IMG/VR virus record: IMGVR_UViG_3300005098_000067
Coordinates: 1 to 63,596 of that record
Origin: a virus
Reading direction: 5' to 3' (one strand)
Length of the DNA stretch: 63,596 bases
Positions 15,677 to 22,659 of the stretch are shown piece by piece. Position numbers and translations under genes: made by a program. The notes under the pieces were generated by a model. The model was not told the DNA's origin. It worked only from the letters and a program-made list of their open reading frames with translations, and did not search any database. The stretch's first letter is position 1; each line of letters opens with the position of its first letter.

Positions 15677-15705
15677 TGCTGCCTCCCTTTGCTAACTAAT
15701 GGCTC

Positions 15706-15939
15706 TCAACTGCACTCCTTCCAAATCCGCCCCTCGCGTAGGCAAGCGACGGTCACGTGCCCCCAGCAACCTACCCGTGAAGGATGGGTGGCATCTGCTT
15801 GAGGATCGACAAGCACTTCCATGTACACGAAGAGCCCGTTCGGCGTCATGCCGTCCATCCTAGAAACGACGCCGAACCGGTTGACGTACTTTTTCCCGTC
15901 GTACCTCTTGAGAAAATCTTTCGCCTCGCGTTCGTTCAA
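15706..15939 (-). CDS. small unknown protein
   Basis: A 77-residue protein. I chose the TTG at 15939 because AAAGGAGG lies eight bases upstream; any longer frame would run into the tRNA-like element at 15982. Sequence FLKRYDGKKYVNRFGVVSRM, then VGCWGHVTVACLREGRIW suggests a small beta-rich fold. No family recognised. Confidence 0.6.
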   Translation of the reverse strand: MNEREAKDFLKRYDGKKYVNRFGVVSRMDGMTPNGLFVYMEVLVDPQADATHPSRVGCWGHVTVACLREGRIWKECS

Positions 15940-15981
15940 CCTATGCCTCCTTTGCTTTGCTAACTTGCTCCAATGCCGAAG

Positions 15982-16072
15982 AGGACGGGTGGGCTTCGAA
16001 CCCACACCACCACATTGGCTTATTCACCAACGGGCTCAGCTACCCGCGCCGACTTCTACGGTTTGCCGTCCT
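15982..16072 (-). tRNA. tRNA-like element B (91 nt), paralogue of 16507-16596
   Basis: Acceptor AGGACGG/CCGTCCT and T arm GTGGG-TTCGAAG-CCCAC are intact. The interior is shared with the copy at 16507: CCGTAGAAGTCGGC, then GAGCCCGTTGG, a hairpin TTGGT-GAATAA-GCCAA, and GTGGTG. Base changes between copies keep the hairpin and the T stem paired, so structure is conserved, but no normal anticodon loop appears. Confidence 0.5.
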
Positions 16073-16079
16073 CGATGTC

Positions 16080-16469
16080 CTAATCCAGCTTCGAGATTAC
16101 CTCGGCCTTTAACCGAGGTACAAAGACCTCCTGGAAGAACTTCATGGCTCCCTCCAGGTTAAACACGTCGGGATTGTCCTCGCCTTGGTCGGCCCAGGGC
16201 GAGGCCGTCACGAACGCTAGCCGTCCTTCCTCGTTGAAAGCTGGCTCAACGAAGATGGCCGCCTCGGTTTCCTCGTCCCAGAGCAGCATCGGGACCCCGC
16301 ACCGAGGTTCGTAGCCCTCCTGTCCCGCATACTGGCTGTAGGGGACAACTGGCGCCGGGTTGTTTTCCGACCACTCCAGAACCGCCCCCAACAGGGGATG
16401 CTCTGCCCCAGGGAAGCCCCGGCCGACCAAGCTCTCGAACAACTCCTTCGCCTTCACCATTTTGTCCAT
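16080..16469 (-). CDS. unknown acidic protein
   Basis: A 129-residue acidic protein (LFESLVGRGFPGAEHPLLGA, then EAAIFVEPAFNEEGRLAFVT). It lies between the two related tRNA-like elements. The leader has the recurring TTAGTTAGCTTAGCAAAGGAGG. No family recognised. Confidence 0.6.
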   Translation of the reverse strand: MDKMVKAKELFESLVGRGFPGAEHPLLGAVLEWSENNPAPVVPYSQYAGQEGYEPRCGVPMLLWDEETEAAIFVEPAFNEEGRLAFVTASPWADQGEDNPDVFNLEGAMKFFQEVFVPRLKAEVISKLD

Positions 16470-16506
16470 CTTGCCTCCTTTGCTAAGCTAACTAATTGCC
16501 CGAAAG

Positions 16507-16596
16507 AGGACGGGCGGGCCTCGAACCCGCGCACCACGCTGACTTATTCGCCAACGGGCTCGGCTGCCGGTGCCGACTTCTACGGCTTACCGTCCT
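16507..16596 (-). tRNA. tRNA-like element A (90 nt), paralogue of 15982-16072
   Basis: Acceptor AGGACGG/CCGTCCT and T arm GCGGG-TTCGAGG-CCCGC are intact. The internal hairpin TTGGC-GAATAA-GTCAG differs from element B at several bases yet still pairs, and the T-stem bases also covary (GCGGG versus GTGGG). It has no recognisable anticodon loop with T33. It is followed by the recurring leader of the next gene. Confidence 0.5.
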
Positions 16597-16613
16597 GATA
16601 GAACTGCTTGACT

Positions 16614-16892
16614 TTAGGAAAAAATGCGGATGTCCACGCCAGTGACGGTCAGCGCATACGCGCAAACCTCCCTGGCGACTGCCTCGTATTCGCTATCGAG
16701 CCCCCCGGCGTGGAGATTGAGGGCGATCCGCTCAAAAAGCTCGCCCAAGGCCTGCCCGACTTCGCGGGCAGCCTGTCGCTCCGGCGAGTTTCGGGGCGTG
16801 TGCCTTGCAAGCGCATCTGCCTCTTGAGACTCTGCCGCCAGGCGGCATGCTTCCTCGATGTACTTCGATGCTTCTACCTCCGCGAAATTCAT
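16614..16892 (-). CDS. small unknown protein
   Basis: A 92-residue helical protein from ATG 16892 (leader TTAGTTAGCAAAGGAGGC). Sequence VEASKYIEEACRLAAESQEA, then REVGQALGELFERIALNL. No family recognised. An 8-bp perfect hairpin (ACTGGGGG/CCCCCAGT, 16962-16983) lies between this and the preceding gene. Confidence 0.6.
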   Translation of the reverse strand: MNFAEVEASKYIEEACRLAAESQEADALARHTPRNSPERQAAREVGQALGELFERIALNLHAGGLDSEYEAVAREVCAYALTVTGVDIRIFS

Positions 16893-16992
16893 GACTTTGC
16901 CTCCTTTGCTAACTAATCGCTTAGCCTGCCTCATCAGCACCTGGGCGGCTACCCCAAGTGAACTGGGGGCTGAGTCCCCCAGTTTCGGCTCT

Positions 16993-17172
16993 TTACTTAC
17001 CCGCCTCCCGCAATGCGTTCGCGGCCTCCTCTTTCGCGGCCTTCGCAGCCGCATACGCATCCCATTCAGCAGCGGTTGCACCAGAGCGACCATGAACTAT
17101 CAGGGAAAGCCGATTGTACTCCTGCACAGCCTTTTTGTATGCCTCAAGGGCATCGGGTGTTCTCTTTATCAC
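16993..17172 (-). CDS. first small gene of the leftward block
   Basis: A 59-residue protein from GTG 17172 behind GAGAGGAGAAAG. Charged helix (TPDALEAYKKAVQEYNRLSL) and Ala/Glu-rich end. It is the first gene downstream of the 1.7-kb non-coding region, so the leftward promoter should lie just beyond it. No family recognised. Confidence 0.55.
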   Translation of the reverse strand: MIKRTPDALEAYKKAVQEYNRLSLIVHGRSGATAAEWDAYAAAKAAKEEAANALREAGK

Positions 17173-17814
17173 TTTCTTTCTCCTCTCTCTTCCAATTGCG
17201 TGGCTTAACCATCGGGGCAAAGTCAACTCGCCCCTATGTTCTCCTTTGAGACTAGACGAGACTAGAGCGACCTCGTGGTCACTCCGAATCGGTCGGGAAG
17301 GGCACGACCCCTTCGACCCGTGCAATATCGAGGTCGACTGCCGCCAAAGGCTATTTCCCCATCGCACCCGATGATAGCCATCCGAACAATTCCGCTCGCT
17401 TGCACTGGGTCCGCCTGCCGACCGAATACCCGTTCCAAAGTTTGTAACGCAATGTCGCACTCATTGCCCCTTTATCCGTCCGGTGCGAGTTAACGCCTCC
17501 ATTGCCCAACGGGTATAAAATGGCTCTCTCCGCTTCTAACGGCTCGGACGGTGGGTTATCTATGACTGGGAATTTTCCCCCTGCCTCCAGCAGTAGAAGT
17601 GATGAACGCTCCTGGTGGGTACTGCCAATTCGCCCGGCGCTAAGATTGGCGCCTCCGAGGGCTGTTTCCTTCCGTTTCCTGCCTTGACCTGGGGGTCTTC
17701 GGCGAGCTCCCCGATGGAGAGTGTACTCGGGAAGGCTGCATTTTTGAGATTTCAGAGGGTCGTTCCGTATGTCATTGTTAAGGTTCTGGTCGTTGGGTCT
17801 GTTTTGTAAGGGCC

Positions 17815-17885
17815 TTATTATACTCATTATAAAGGATAAAAGTTAGAATGCGGTTAGAATTTTCATAAAAATTTATTAAAAATTC
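17815..17885 (-). promoter_or_regulatory. AT-rich segment with TATAAT-like hexamers
   Basis: On the minus strand TTTATAATGAGTATAATAAGG gives two perfect or near-perfect -10 hexamers, followed upstream by a run rich in A and T. No good TTGACA is spaced 16-18 bp away. A promoter for the leftward block or an unwinding region is possible. Confidence 0.3.
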
Positions 17886-17903
17886 TTGGATTATGGAAAG
17901 TCG

Positions 17904-17919
17904 ACCTTTGCGCAAAGGT
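17904..17919. promoter_or_regulatory. extended palindrome ACCTTTGCGCAAAGGT
   Basis: The longest version (16 bp) of the palindrome repeated in the window, within the non-coding region ahead of the leftward block, where an operator would be expected. Confidence 0.45.
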
Positions 17920-17930
17920 TTGGGAAAAGG

Positions 17931-18240
17931 ACCGATTGTGCTTGGTGCTGCTGGGTTTGCTGGGTGAAAGGGTATAGTGATATGGAAAATGGTAGTGCGT
18001 GGGAGCTGCGGAAGGCTGCAAGGGGCAAGTAAAACGCCCGTTTGTGCTTTGAGCAGCGGGGTTTAGCGAGAATTTAGGATATAGATGATATGGGCCGATG
18101 GTTGCGTTGATTAGCGAGAAGGCTGCATGGAGCATTTTGGGCACCCTGTTGAGCGGGTTGCTGCTGAGTTTGCTGGTAAAATTGGTATGGTGATATGGAA
18201 AGGATAGAGGCGCCGAAGCTAGGGAAGGCTGCGAGGAGGG
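17931..18240. repeat. three degenerate tandem repeats of ~107 bp
   Basis: GGTATAGTGATATGG-type elements start at 17971, 18077 and 18184, and GAAGGCTGC elements at 18011, 18118 and 18224, each spaced 106-107 bp. A further GAAGGCTGC lies at 17731. The first and third units also share GCTGCTG(G/A)GTTTGCTGG. The regular spacing marks a tandem array, possibly iterons or repeated promoters. Confidence 0.6.
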
Positions 18241-18379
18241 CGACTTGGTTTCGGCCGTTTGGAGATGGCATAGCCCGGGCCTTTCTCGGCTCCCGAAACC
18301 TGCCTGTGGCCATTGGTTGCTGACGCAGGTTCGCTCCCGCGTCAGCTTTTCGGGATCCGATACGTGATAGAGAGAGGGG

Positions 18380-18442
18380 TCTTGCGTTTGGGCTGTGGCC
18401 CAAACGCAAGAGAGAAAGGGTGTCGGATGACACCCTTTCTCT
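18380..18442. other. two adjacent perfect 14-bp hairpins
   Basis: Stem TCTTGCGTTTGGGC with loop TGTG (18380-18411) is followed, sharing one boundary base, by stem AGAGAAAGGGTGTC with loop GGAT (18411-18442). Both are perfect and have four-base loops. There is no T-run, so neither is a plain intrinsic terminator; they may be bidirectional stop signals, RNA-processing sites or protein-binding sites. Confidence 0.6.
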
Positions 18443-18839
18443 CCCCCTGATTAGGTTTTGCGAGGTCGCTTAGGGGACAAAGTGGGACCTATATACCCAG
18501 CCCTCCAGGAGGGCTTTGCTGCCTACACTCCGGGGAAGCTCTTTCGCGGATTGCTTCCTAAACTATCAGGTACTGACTCCCCTCGGTTCCTAGATAAAGA
18601 GCGCCTTTCGGCGTTCCCTGATAGCTACCCGACCCCTGACGTGCCCTATATCCGCGTGGGCTTTCGTGGGTCCTCGGAACGGTATCATCGAGTAGGGCGG
18701 TGTGTCACGTCGCCCCTTTGGCCATGCCGGCCGGCTGGGTTGCGACCGGTTTAGGCGAGGCGCTGCACCTGCTCTGAGCAGGCGGGGTATAATCCCAGAC
18801 TCCTAGTTCCCCCAAGCAACCTCCTATACGCTTAGACGC

Positions 18840-18866
18840 AAAAATCCCACCCTAGGAAGGCGGGAT
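18840..18866 (-). terminator. intrinsic terminator ending the structural block
   Basis: On the minus strand ATCCCGCC pairs with GGTGGGAT around a seven-base loop and is followed by TTTTT. It lies downstream of the last gene of the right-hand block. Confidence 0.75.
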
Positions 18867-19084
18867 CGTCTGCTAAGAAAGAGCCCTCCACGTCTCTCTG
18901 CCCCTTTGCCCCTGGCGAAAGAGACGTACAAAGAAAGCCAGTCGAGGTCTGTGCCTCGGGGGCAGAGAGAAGTGAAGGGCTTGAACTCTGATTGTCGATT
19001 TGTGGTCATTGTACGTTCTCTTTCTGTGATAGGGCCGGGCAAAAGGCTCTGTGAAAACCTGTGATGCTTAATTATAAGGGAAAA

Positions 19085-19300
19085 CTACAAAAAAGTCAAA
19101 TTGGCCTGTTTGGGTACTGTGTAGACCCCTCTGGCCTGGAACTTCTCACCCCGACCCTGCAGATAGCGAATAGCATCCTGCCTGGTCGCAAAAGCTATCC
19201 TATGTCGCCGTATGCCCGGCTGTCCTGGCTCGGGTTCCAACACCACCCAGACCTGGAACCCGCCATAGGAGCGAGCCTCCAAAGTGACTCCGCTTGCCAT
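19085..19300 (-). CDS. small last gene of the structural block
   Basis: A 71-residue protein from ATG 19300 (AGGAGCG upstream). Pattern GGFQVWVVLEPEPGQPGIRR, then HRIAFATRQDAIRYLQGRGE looks like a small beta-beta-alpha domain. Function unknown. About 220 bp follow before the terminator at 18866, and I see no gene there. Confidence 0.6.
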   Translation of the reverse strand: MASGVTLEARSYGGFQVWVVLEPEPGQPGIRRHRIAFATRQDAIRYLQGRGEKFQARGVYTVPKQANLTFL

Positions 19301-19321
19301 CCAATCGCTCCTTTCCCTAAA

Positions 19322-19406
19322 CCTTTCGAGCTCGACCGGCCTGGGATGCAACTTGTGGGGGCAAGCTTGCGTCTACGGGGGCCACCGGCCGAGCTCTGAC
19401 GAAAGG
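19322..19406. other. long interrupted inverted repeat in leader
   Basis: CCTTTCG-AGCTCG-ACCGG near 19322 pairs with CCGGCCGAGCT-CTGA-CGAAAGG near 19385-19406. A further CCAAACG/CGTTTGG hairpin lies at ~19411-19431. They lie between the methyltransferase remnant and the last small gene and may be a processing or attenuation structure. Confidence 0.4.
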
Positions 19407-19468
19407 TGCTCCAAACGCGACGACGTTTGGGGGGACTGTGTCCATTATAGCCTAATTATCATCTCCTG

Positions 19469-19759
19469 TCAAGCACGGGCCAGAAGGACAAGCATGTAAG
19501 GGTCACCCTTCCTCTTTCCACGCCGCAGCTCTCTAAACCCTGCTCGCTGTAGAAGCAAGGCCAATCGCCACGACGTGAAGCCCGTCAAGTGGTCGTAGCA
19601 GGCATACGGCTGTCCAGGGCGTTTTCCTCCTCCATAAATCCTTGCCAGGGCCTTCTCATCGCTGAGCTCACGCCTCACCAACCAGGCCAGGCAGACTTTC
19701 TCCAAGTCTGGGACCTCTACCCGAAGTGTGCCTCCAGGCTTAAGCACTCGCAGCGAATG
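19469..19759 (-). pseudogene. C-terminal remnant of a class I methyltransferase
   Basis: The frame encodes LRVLKPGGTLRVEVPDLEKV, then a conserved YDHLTGFTSWRLALLLQRAG end, i.e. the second half of a SAM methyltransferase starting at the post-motif-III region. The SAM-binding half is absent; upstream in this frame the sequence is the out-of-frame 3' end of the intact methyltransferase gene. It resembles that gene (YRVLKPGGKLTIICPD), so it probably arose by deletion between tandem paralogues. Confidence 0.6.
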
Positions 19760-20238
19760 TCTCCCTTCGACCGCCGGGCTGATGGGACCCCTTTCCTGGA
19801 GCTGAGGACGTGCCGCAATGCAATCACTCGAAACCCGAACTGGGGCAAGAGGCTGTGCAGCCTCCGAACTGTGAACCCGTTCCTGTGCGCCATCCCCTCC
19901 CTCTCCTGCAAACCAAAGATGGAATTGAATCCACGCCCCCAGCGGTACTCGAACCCGCCTTGAAGCCAGCACTCAAGCCTGACCTCGAAGTCCGGGCAGA
20001 TGATCGTCAACTTCCCTCCGGGCTTGAGCACCCGGTACCACTCCCGCAGGGTCTCCCCGAGCTGTGAATTCGTCAAATGCTCAATCAGATGCGACGAGAA
20101 AATCTCATCCACCTGTGAGTCAGCATAAGGCAAGGCATGAGCCGGAGCAACAACGTCAGCAGCGGGAGTGGGGTACAGGTCTACCCCAACGAACCCGACC
20201 ATGCGTTTCTTTCCACAGCCGACGTTCAGTCGCAACAT
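19717..20238 (-). CDS. class I SAM-dependent methyltransferase
   Basis: A 173-residue Methyltransf_11-type enzyme. Motif I LRLNVGCGKKRMVGF opens the protein, followed by VDLYP, the motif II/III region IFSSHLIEHL and RVLKPGGKLTIICPDF. I chose ATG 20238 because GGGGGAGG lies seven bases upstream. The substrate is unknown; similar genes accompany glycosyltransferases and modify sugars. The last ~35 residues run into the paralogous remnant and look out of frame, so the native C-terminus may be lost. Confidence 0.8.
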   Translation of the reverse strand: MLRLNVGCGKKRMVGFVGVDLYPTPAADVVAPAHALPYADSQVDEIFSSHLIEHLTNSQLGETLREWYRVLKPGGKLTIICPDFEVRLECWLQGGFEYRWGRGFNSIFGLQEREGMAHRNGFTVRRLHSLLPQFGFRVIALRHVLSSRKGVPSARRSKGDIRCECLSLEAHFG

Positions 20239-20254
20239 CGCCCATCCTCCCCCG

Positions 20255-20488
20255 TCATCCATCCTCACGGAGCCGGGCCGCGCGAGCTTCCAAATCCGCG
20301 ACGAGGCGCTCACGCGCCTGATCCAGGGCTAACCGAGCCGCTGCCAGGTCAATTGCTGAGTCCTCCACAACGGCTTTGAGCGAGTCCTGCGCTTGCTTGC
20401 CCGACTCGTGAACCGCCTCCAGCCGCCTATAGGCGATCTCCAACAGCTGGAGCGCTTCCGCCATGTCTGTTATTCGGCGATCAGGCAT
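20255..20488 (-). CDS. small coiled-coil protein
   Basis: A 77-residue, almost fully helical charged protein (LEIAYRRLEAVHESGKQAQD). Start ATG 20488 follows GGAGGCA and overlaps the upstream stop. It may pair with the upstream membrane-anchored coiled-coil protein. Confidence 0.6.
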   Translation of the reverse strand: MPDRRITDMAEALQLLEIAYRRLEAVHESGKQAQDSLKAVVEDSAIDLAAARLALDQARERLVADLEARAARLREDG

Positions 20489-20915
20489 TGCCTCCCTCCA
20501 GAGCTTGTAATCTTTCCTTCACACTCCGCAGCTCCGCCGCCTGCGCCGTGATTAAGTCCGACATCTCCTGGACGCGCCGAGCGTGCCGTTGTTCTGTCTC
20601 GCGTAATGTCTGCAAGAACCTCCGCTCCTGGTCCTCTGAAATCCGCTGCCAATGCTCACGCATGTCCCTCTCAATCGCCAACTTGCGCTCCAGGTCGTCT
20701 ATCTGCTCCTGCATCAAGGCCGATTGCTCCTGGAGGCGCTTGATTTCTGCCAGCCGCTCTTGTGCCAGGGCCAAGAGCTGTTCGAATTGCTGGCTCTCTT
20801 GGCCCATGGCTTTCTTGGCGTCCTCTCGCCTCTCTCTGCGCAAAGAGAAGTAAAGCGCCGCCAGGCTGCAAACTGCTGTAACACTCCACGCCAGCCAGTT
20901 CAACAACTGATCCAT
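20481..20915 (-). CDS. membrane-anchored coiled-coil protein, spanin-like candidate
   Basis: A 144-residue protein with one N-terminal membrane helix (LNWLAWSVTAVCSLAALYF, residues 5-23), a basic stop-transfer (RRERRED) and a long coiled coil to the end. This N-in type II topology with a periplasmic coil is typical of Rz-type i-spanins. Placement after the tail-fibre genes, where lysis genes are common, supports this, but there is no identified o-spanin. Confidence 0.5.
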   Translation of the reverse strand: MDQLLNWLAWSVTAVCSLAALYFSLRRERREDAKKAMGQESQQFEQLLALAQERLAEIKRLQEQSALMQEQIDDLERKLAIERDMREHWQRISEDQERRFLQTLRETEQRHARRVQEMSDLITAQAAELRSVKERLQALEGGNA

Positions 20916-20918
20916 GGC

Positions 20919-21425
20919 TTAACCCAATCTGTGCAATGCGAACCAGGACGATGAGACGGTCACCACGCCCCCGGAATCTTGCCAAACCTGATGCTGCACG
21001 TAGTCTCCAGCATCCAAATGGTAGACCGCGACAACCTGCACAATTGGCCCCCACGTTGCATTTCCGGCCCCGGCATTCCGCGCTTCCCCCAGGACTGTGA
21101 CTCCATTCAACAATATCCCGCTCCACCTCCGCCCGCCGGCTGCCGGGGACCAATTTGCCTGACCGAGAATCAGGTGATAACCGGTGGCCTGGCAGGTCAG
21201 CCGTGAGTTATTTACGGCATTATCATGAAAGTCATCAGTGTCGTACCGCTCGTTGGGATAGGCCAAACACGTCGCCACCATGTTGGCTATATCCTGATTG
21301 CCCGCGTAGACCCGGCACCCGGAAAACTTCCCCCCCCACTGGGCGGTCTCCAGCTGGCGAACCCTGCGGCCCAGATCGGCTAAAGCGCTTATCAGCTTGG
21401 CGAATTCCGGTGAATCTGTGATCAT
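20919..21425 (-). CDS. C1q-like jelly-roll tail protein, probable receptor-binding tip
   Basis: A 168-residue protein with a short N-terminal helix (KLISALADLGRRVRQLE, likely trimerising) followed by a C1q/TNF-type domain: RVYAGNQDIANMVATCLAYP, ERYDTDDFHDNAVNNSRLTC, then YHLDAGDYVQHQVWQDSGG and a closing HRLG. Such domains end phage tail fibres and baseplate spikes and bind host surface glycans. Downstream of the Gp37-like tail gene, it is probably a distal virion component. Confidence 0.75.
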   Translation of the reverse strand: MITDSPEFAKLISALADLGRRVRQLETAQWGGKFSGCRVYAGNQDIANMVATCLAYPNERYDTDDFHDNAVNNSRLTCQATGYHLILGQANWSPAAGGRRWSGILLNGVTVLGEARNAGAGNATWGPIVQVVAVYHLDAGDYVQHQVWQDSGGVVTVSSSWFALHRLG

Positions 21426-22657
21426 GGCAAATCGGCAAACTCCATTGTTATTCGCTCATCTGGGTTCGACATGTCCACATTGACTGTGACCAGCTTCTTG
21501 TGAAAGACTAGTCCGTCGTAGCTGGCTGTGATCCTGTCGCCCCACCAATAATGCAAACCGTACAAGGTACTTGGAATCTGGAGTGGCTTGAACGAAAATT
21601 TCTCCTGCGCTTGCAATTTTTCCAGCTCTGCAACTGCCTGATCGCCTAGCTGCGCTGGGGTATTCTGGCTGGCTCCGCCCCGGGACGTTTCCAGTAAGTT
21701 GTACGGCGAGTCGGCCATTGCTGCTGGGGCCACGGCTATTCCTACCGGGCGATCCAGGTCTTGACCCGACCCCAGGACATAAGCTGCTGTGCGTTCCCCT
21801 GACCTCGCCAGAGAGTACGTTGGCTCTGTCATGTTACCGTACTCCAAGCTGAACACCACGGGGGCATTGCCCGCTGCATTCAAGCCCGTGGCTGCATCCA
21901 AGCCGTTCGTGGTGCGATCCTGGCCTAGTTGGCCTGGATACGTCCTAAACTCCCAGGCCCCAGGACCAATCCCCACGACGTTGAAATCCAGACCTGAGAA
22001 ATTGGCTATCTCCTGCAGGACTTCGAGCAAGTTGCGGAAAGCTCGGTCTCCCGTCCAGACCCCGCCCCAGCCGGAGTCAGCTTGTACGCTGAATCCGGGC
22101 ATGACGCCTGGAATCCAGGGCCGAGGCGGGGCCGTCGCGCCCGGGCCCAGATTTTCGTCCACGAACTCCTTCATGACCGTCTCCGCTGGAGCGCTTTTGG
22201 AGGCGAAGGGCGATGAGGCAAAGTAGCTTATGATGCGACGAGCTAGGAATGAGTTTGGGCCAAAAGCCAAGGCCGTAAAGTGCTTGGCTCCATTGGCTAA
22301 CGTCTGGCGCACCGTGTCCCGAATCACCGACTCAAACTCAAGATACCAGTCCAGGCCCGCGCCCGGAACGGAGCGCCAGACTTCTATCTGCCCGTCAAGC
22401 TCGAACAGCGGCACGCGGGGGTCGTGCCCGTCTATACAAAAGACCAGAGAGCCTTGGTCGTTCAGTTGGTGGCTAAAGCGAAGGACTTTCCAATGGTCAA
22501 AGATGGCAACTTGATTGCCCAGCGGATCCCGAAGCAGGACGTAGTAACGCGCCGCAAGCCCCGCCCCTGTTGCAACCTCCGGCAAAGGCCCGGGTCCCGG
22601 AGACCCACAGGTCTCGGCGTAGCATTGCTGCGCATACCTCCAGTTTGAGTAAGGCAT
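21422..22657 (-). CDS. Gp37-like tail protein
   Basis: A 411-residue structural protein. It opens with a beta-rich module (YVLLRDPLGNQVAIFDHWKV, FSHQLNDQGSLVFCIDGHDP) and later shows LEFRSVIRD-type and GP-NSFLARRI segments. I associate this with the siphovirus Gp37-like tail family (ReqiPepy6 type), a hub-like protein below the tape measure. Start ATG 22657 directly follows the upstream stop, with only a weak GGAA site, so coupling is likely. Confidence 0.65.
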   Translation of the reverse strand: MPYSNWRYAQQCYAETCGSPGPGPLPEVATGAGLAARYYVLLRDPLGNQVAIFDHWKVLRFSHQLNDQGSLVFCIDGHDPRVPLFELDGQIEVWRSVPGAGLDWYLEFESVIRDTVRQTLANGAKHFTALAFGPNSFLARRIISYFASSPFASKSAPAETVMKEFVDENLGPGATAPPRPWIPGVMPGFSVQADSGWGGVWTGDRAFRNLLEVLQEIANFSGLDFNVVGIGPGAWEFRTYPGQLGQDRTTNGLDAATGLNAAGNAPVVFSLEYGNMTEPTYSLARSGERTAAYVLGSGQDLDRPVGIAVAPAAMADSPYNLLETSRGGASQNTPAQLGDQAVAELEKLQAQEKFSFKPLQIPSTLYGLHYWWGDRITASYDGLVFHKKLVTVNVDMSNPDERITMEFADLP

Positions 22658-22659
22658 GA

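Larger units (their letters stand above)
17173..18839. other. large non-coding region between the two gene blocks
   Basis: About 1.7 kb without a convincing gene. It contains an AT-rich stretch at ~17815-17885 with TATAAT-like hexamers on the minus strand, a 16-bp palindrome (17904-17919), three ~107-bp repeats (17931-18240), two adjacent perfect hairpins (18380-18442), and a GC-rich segment (18450-18800) with several short stems, one closed by GAAA. It lies between the terminator of the structural block and the first gene of the replication block, so it probably holds the promoter of the latter and may hold an origin. Confidence 0.6.

Noticed and set aside
16507-16596. Selenocysteine tRNA
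   Set aside because: The length would fit, but there is no TCA anticodon loop and no eight-base-pair acceptor extension of the required type.
17931-18240. CRISPR array
   Set aside because: Only three ~107-bp degenerate units, with no short constant repeats or unique spacers and no cas genes.
17351-18433. Minus-strand frames in the large non-coding region
   Set aside because: They cross the tandem repeats and hairpins, have unnatural compositions and no ribosome sites.
20481-21425. Endolysin near the spanin-like gene
   Set aside because: No amidase, lysozyme or peptidase motif is present in neighbouring genes.
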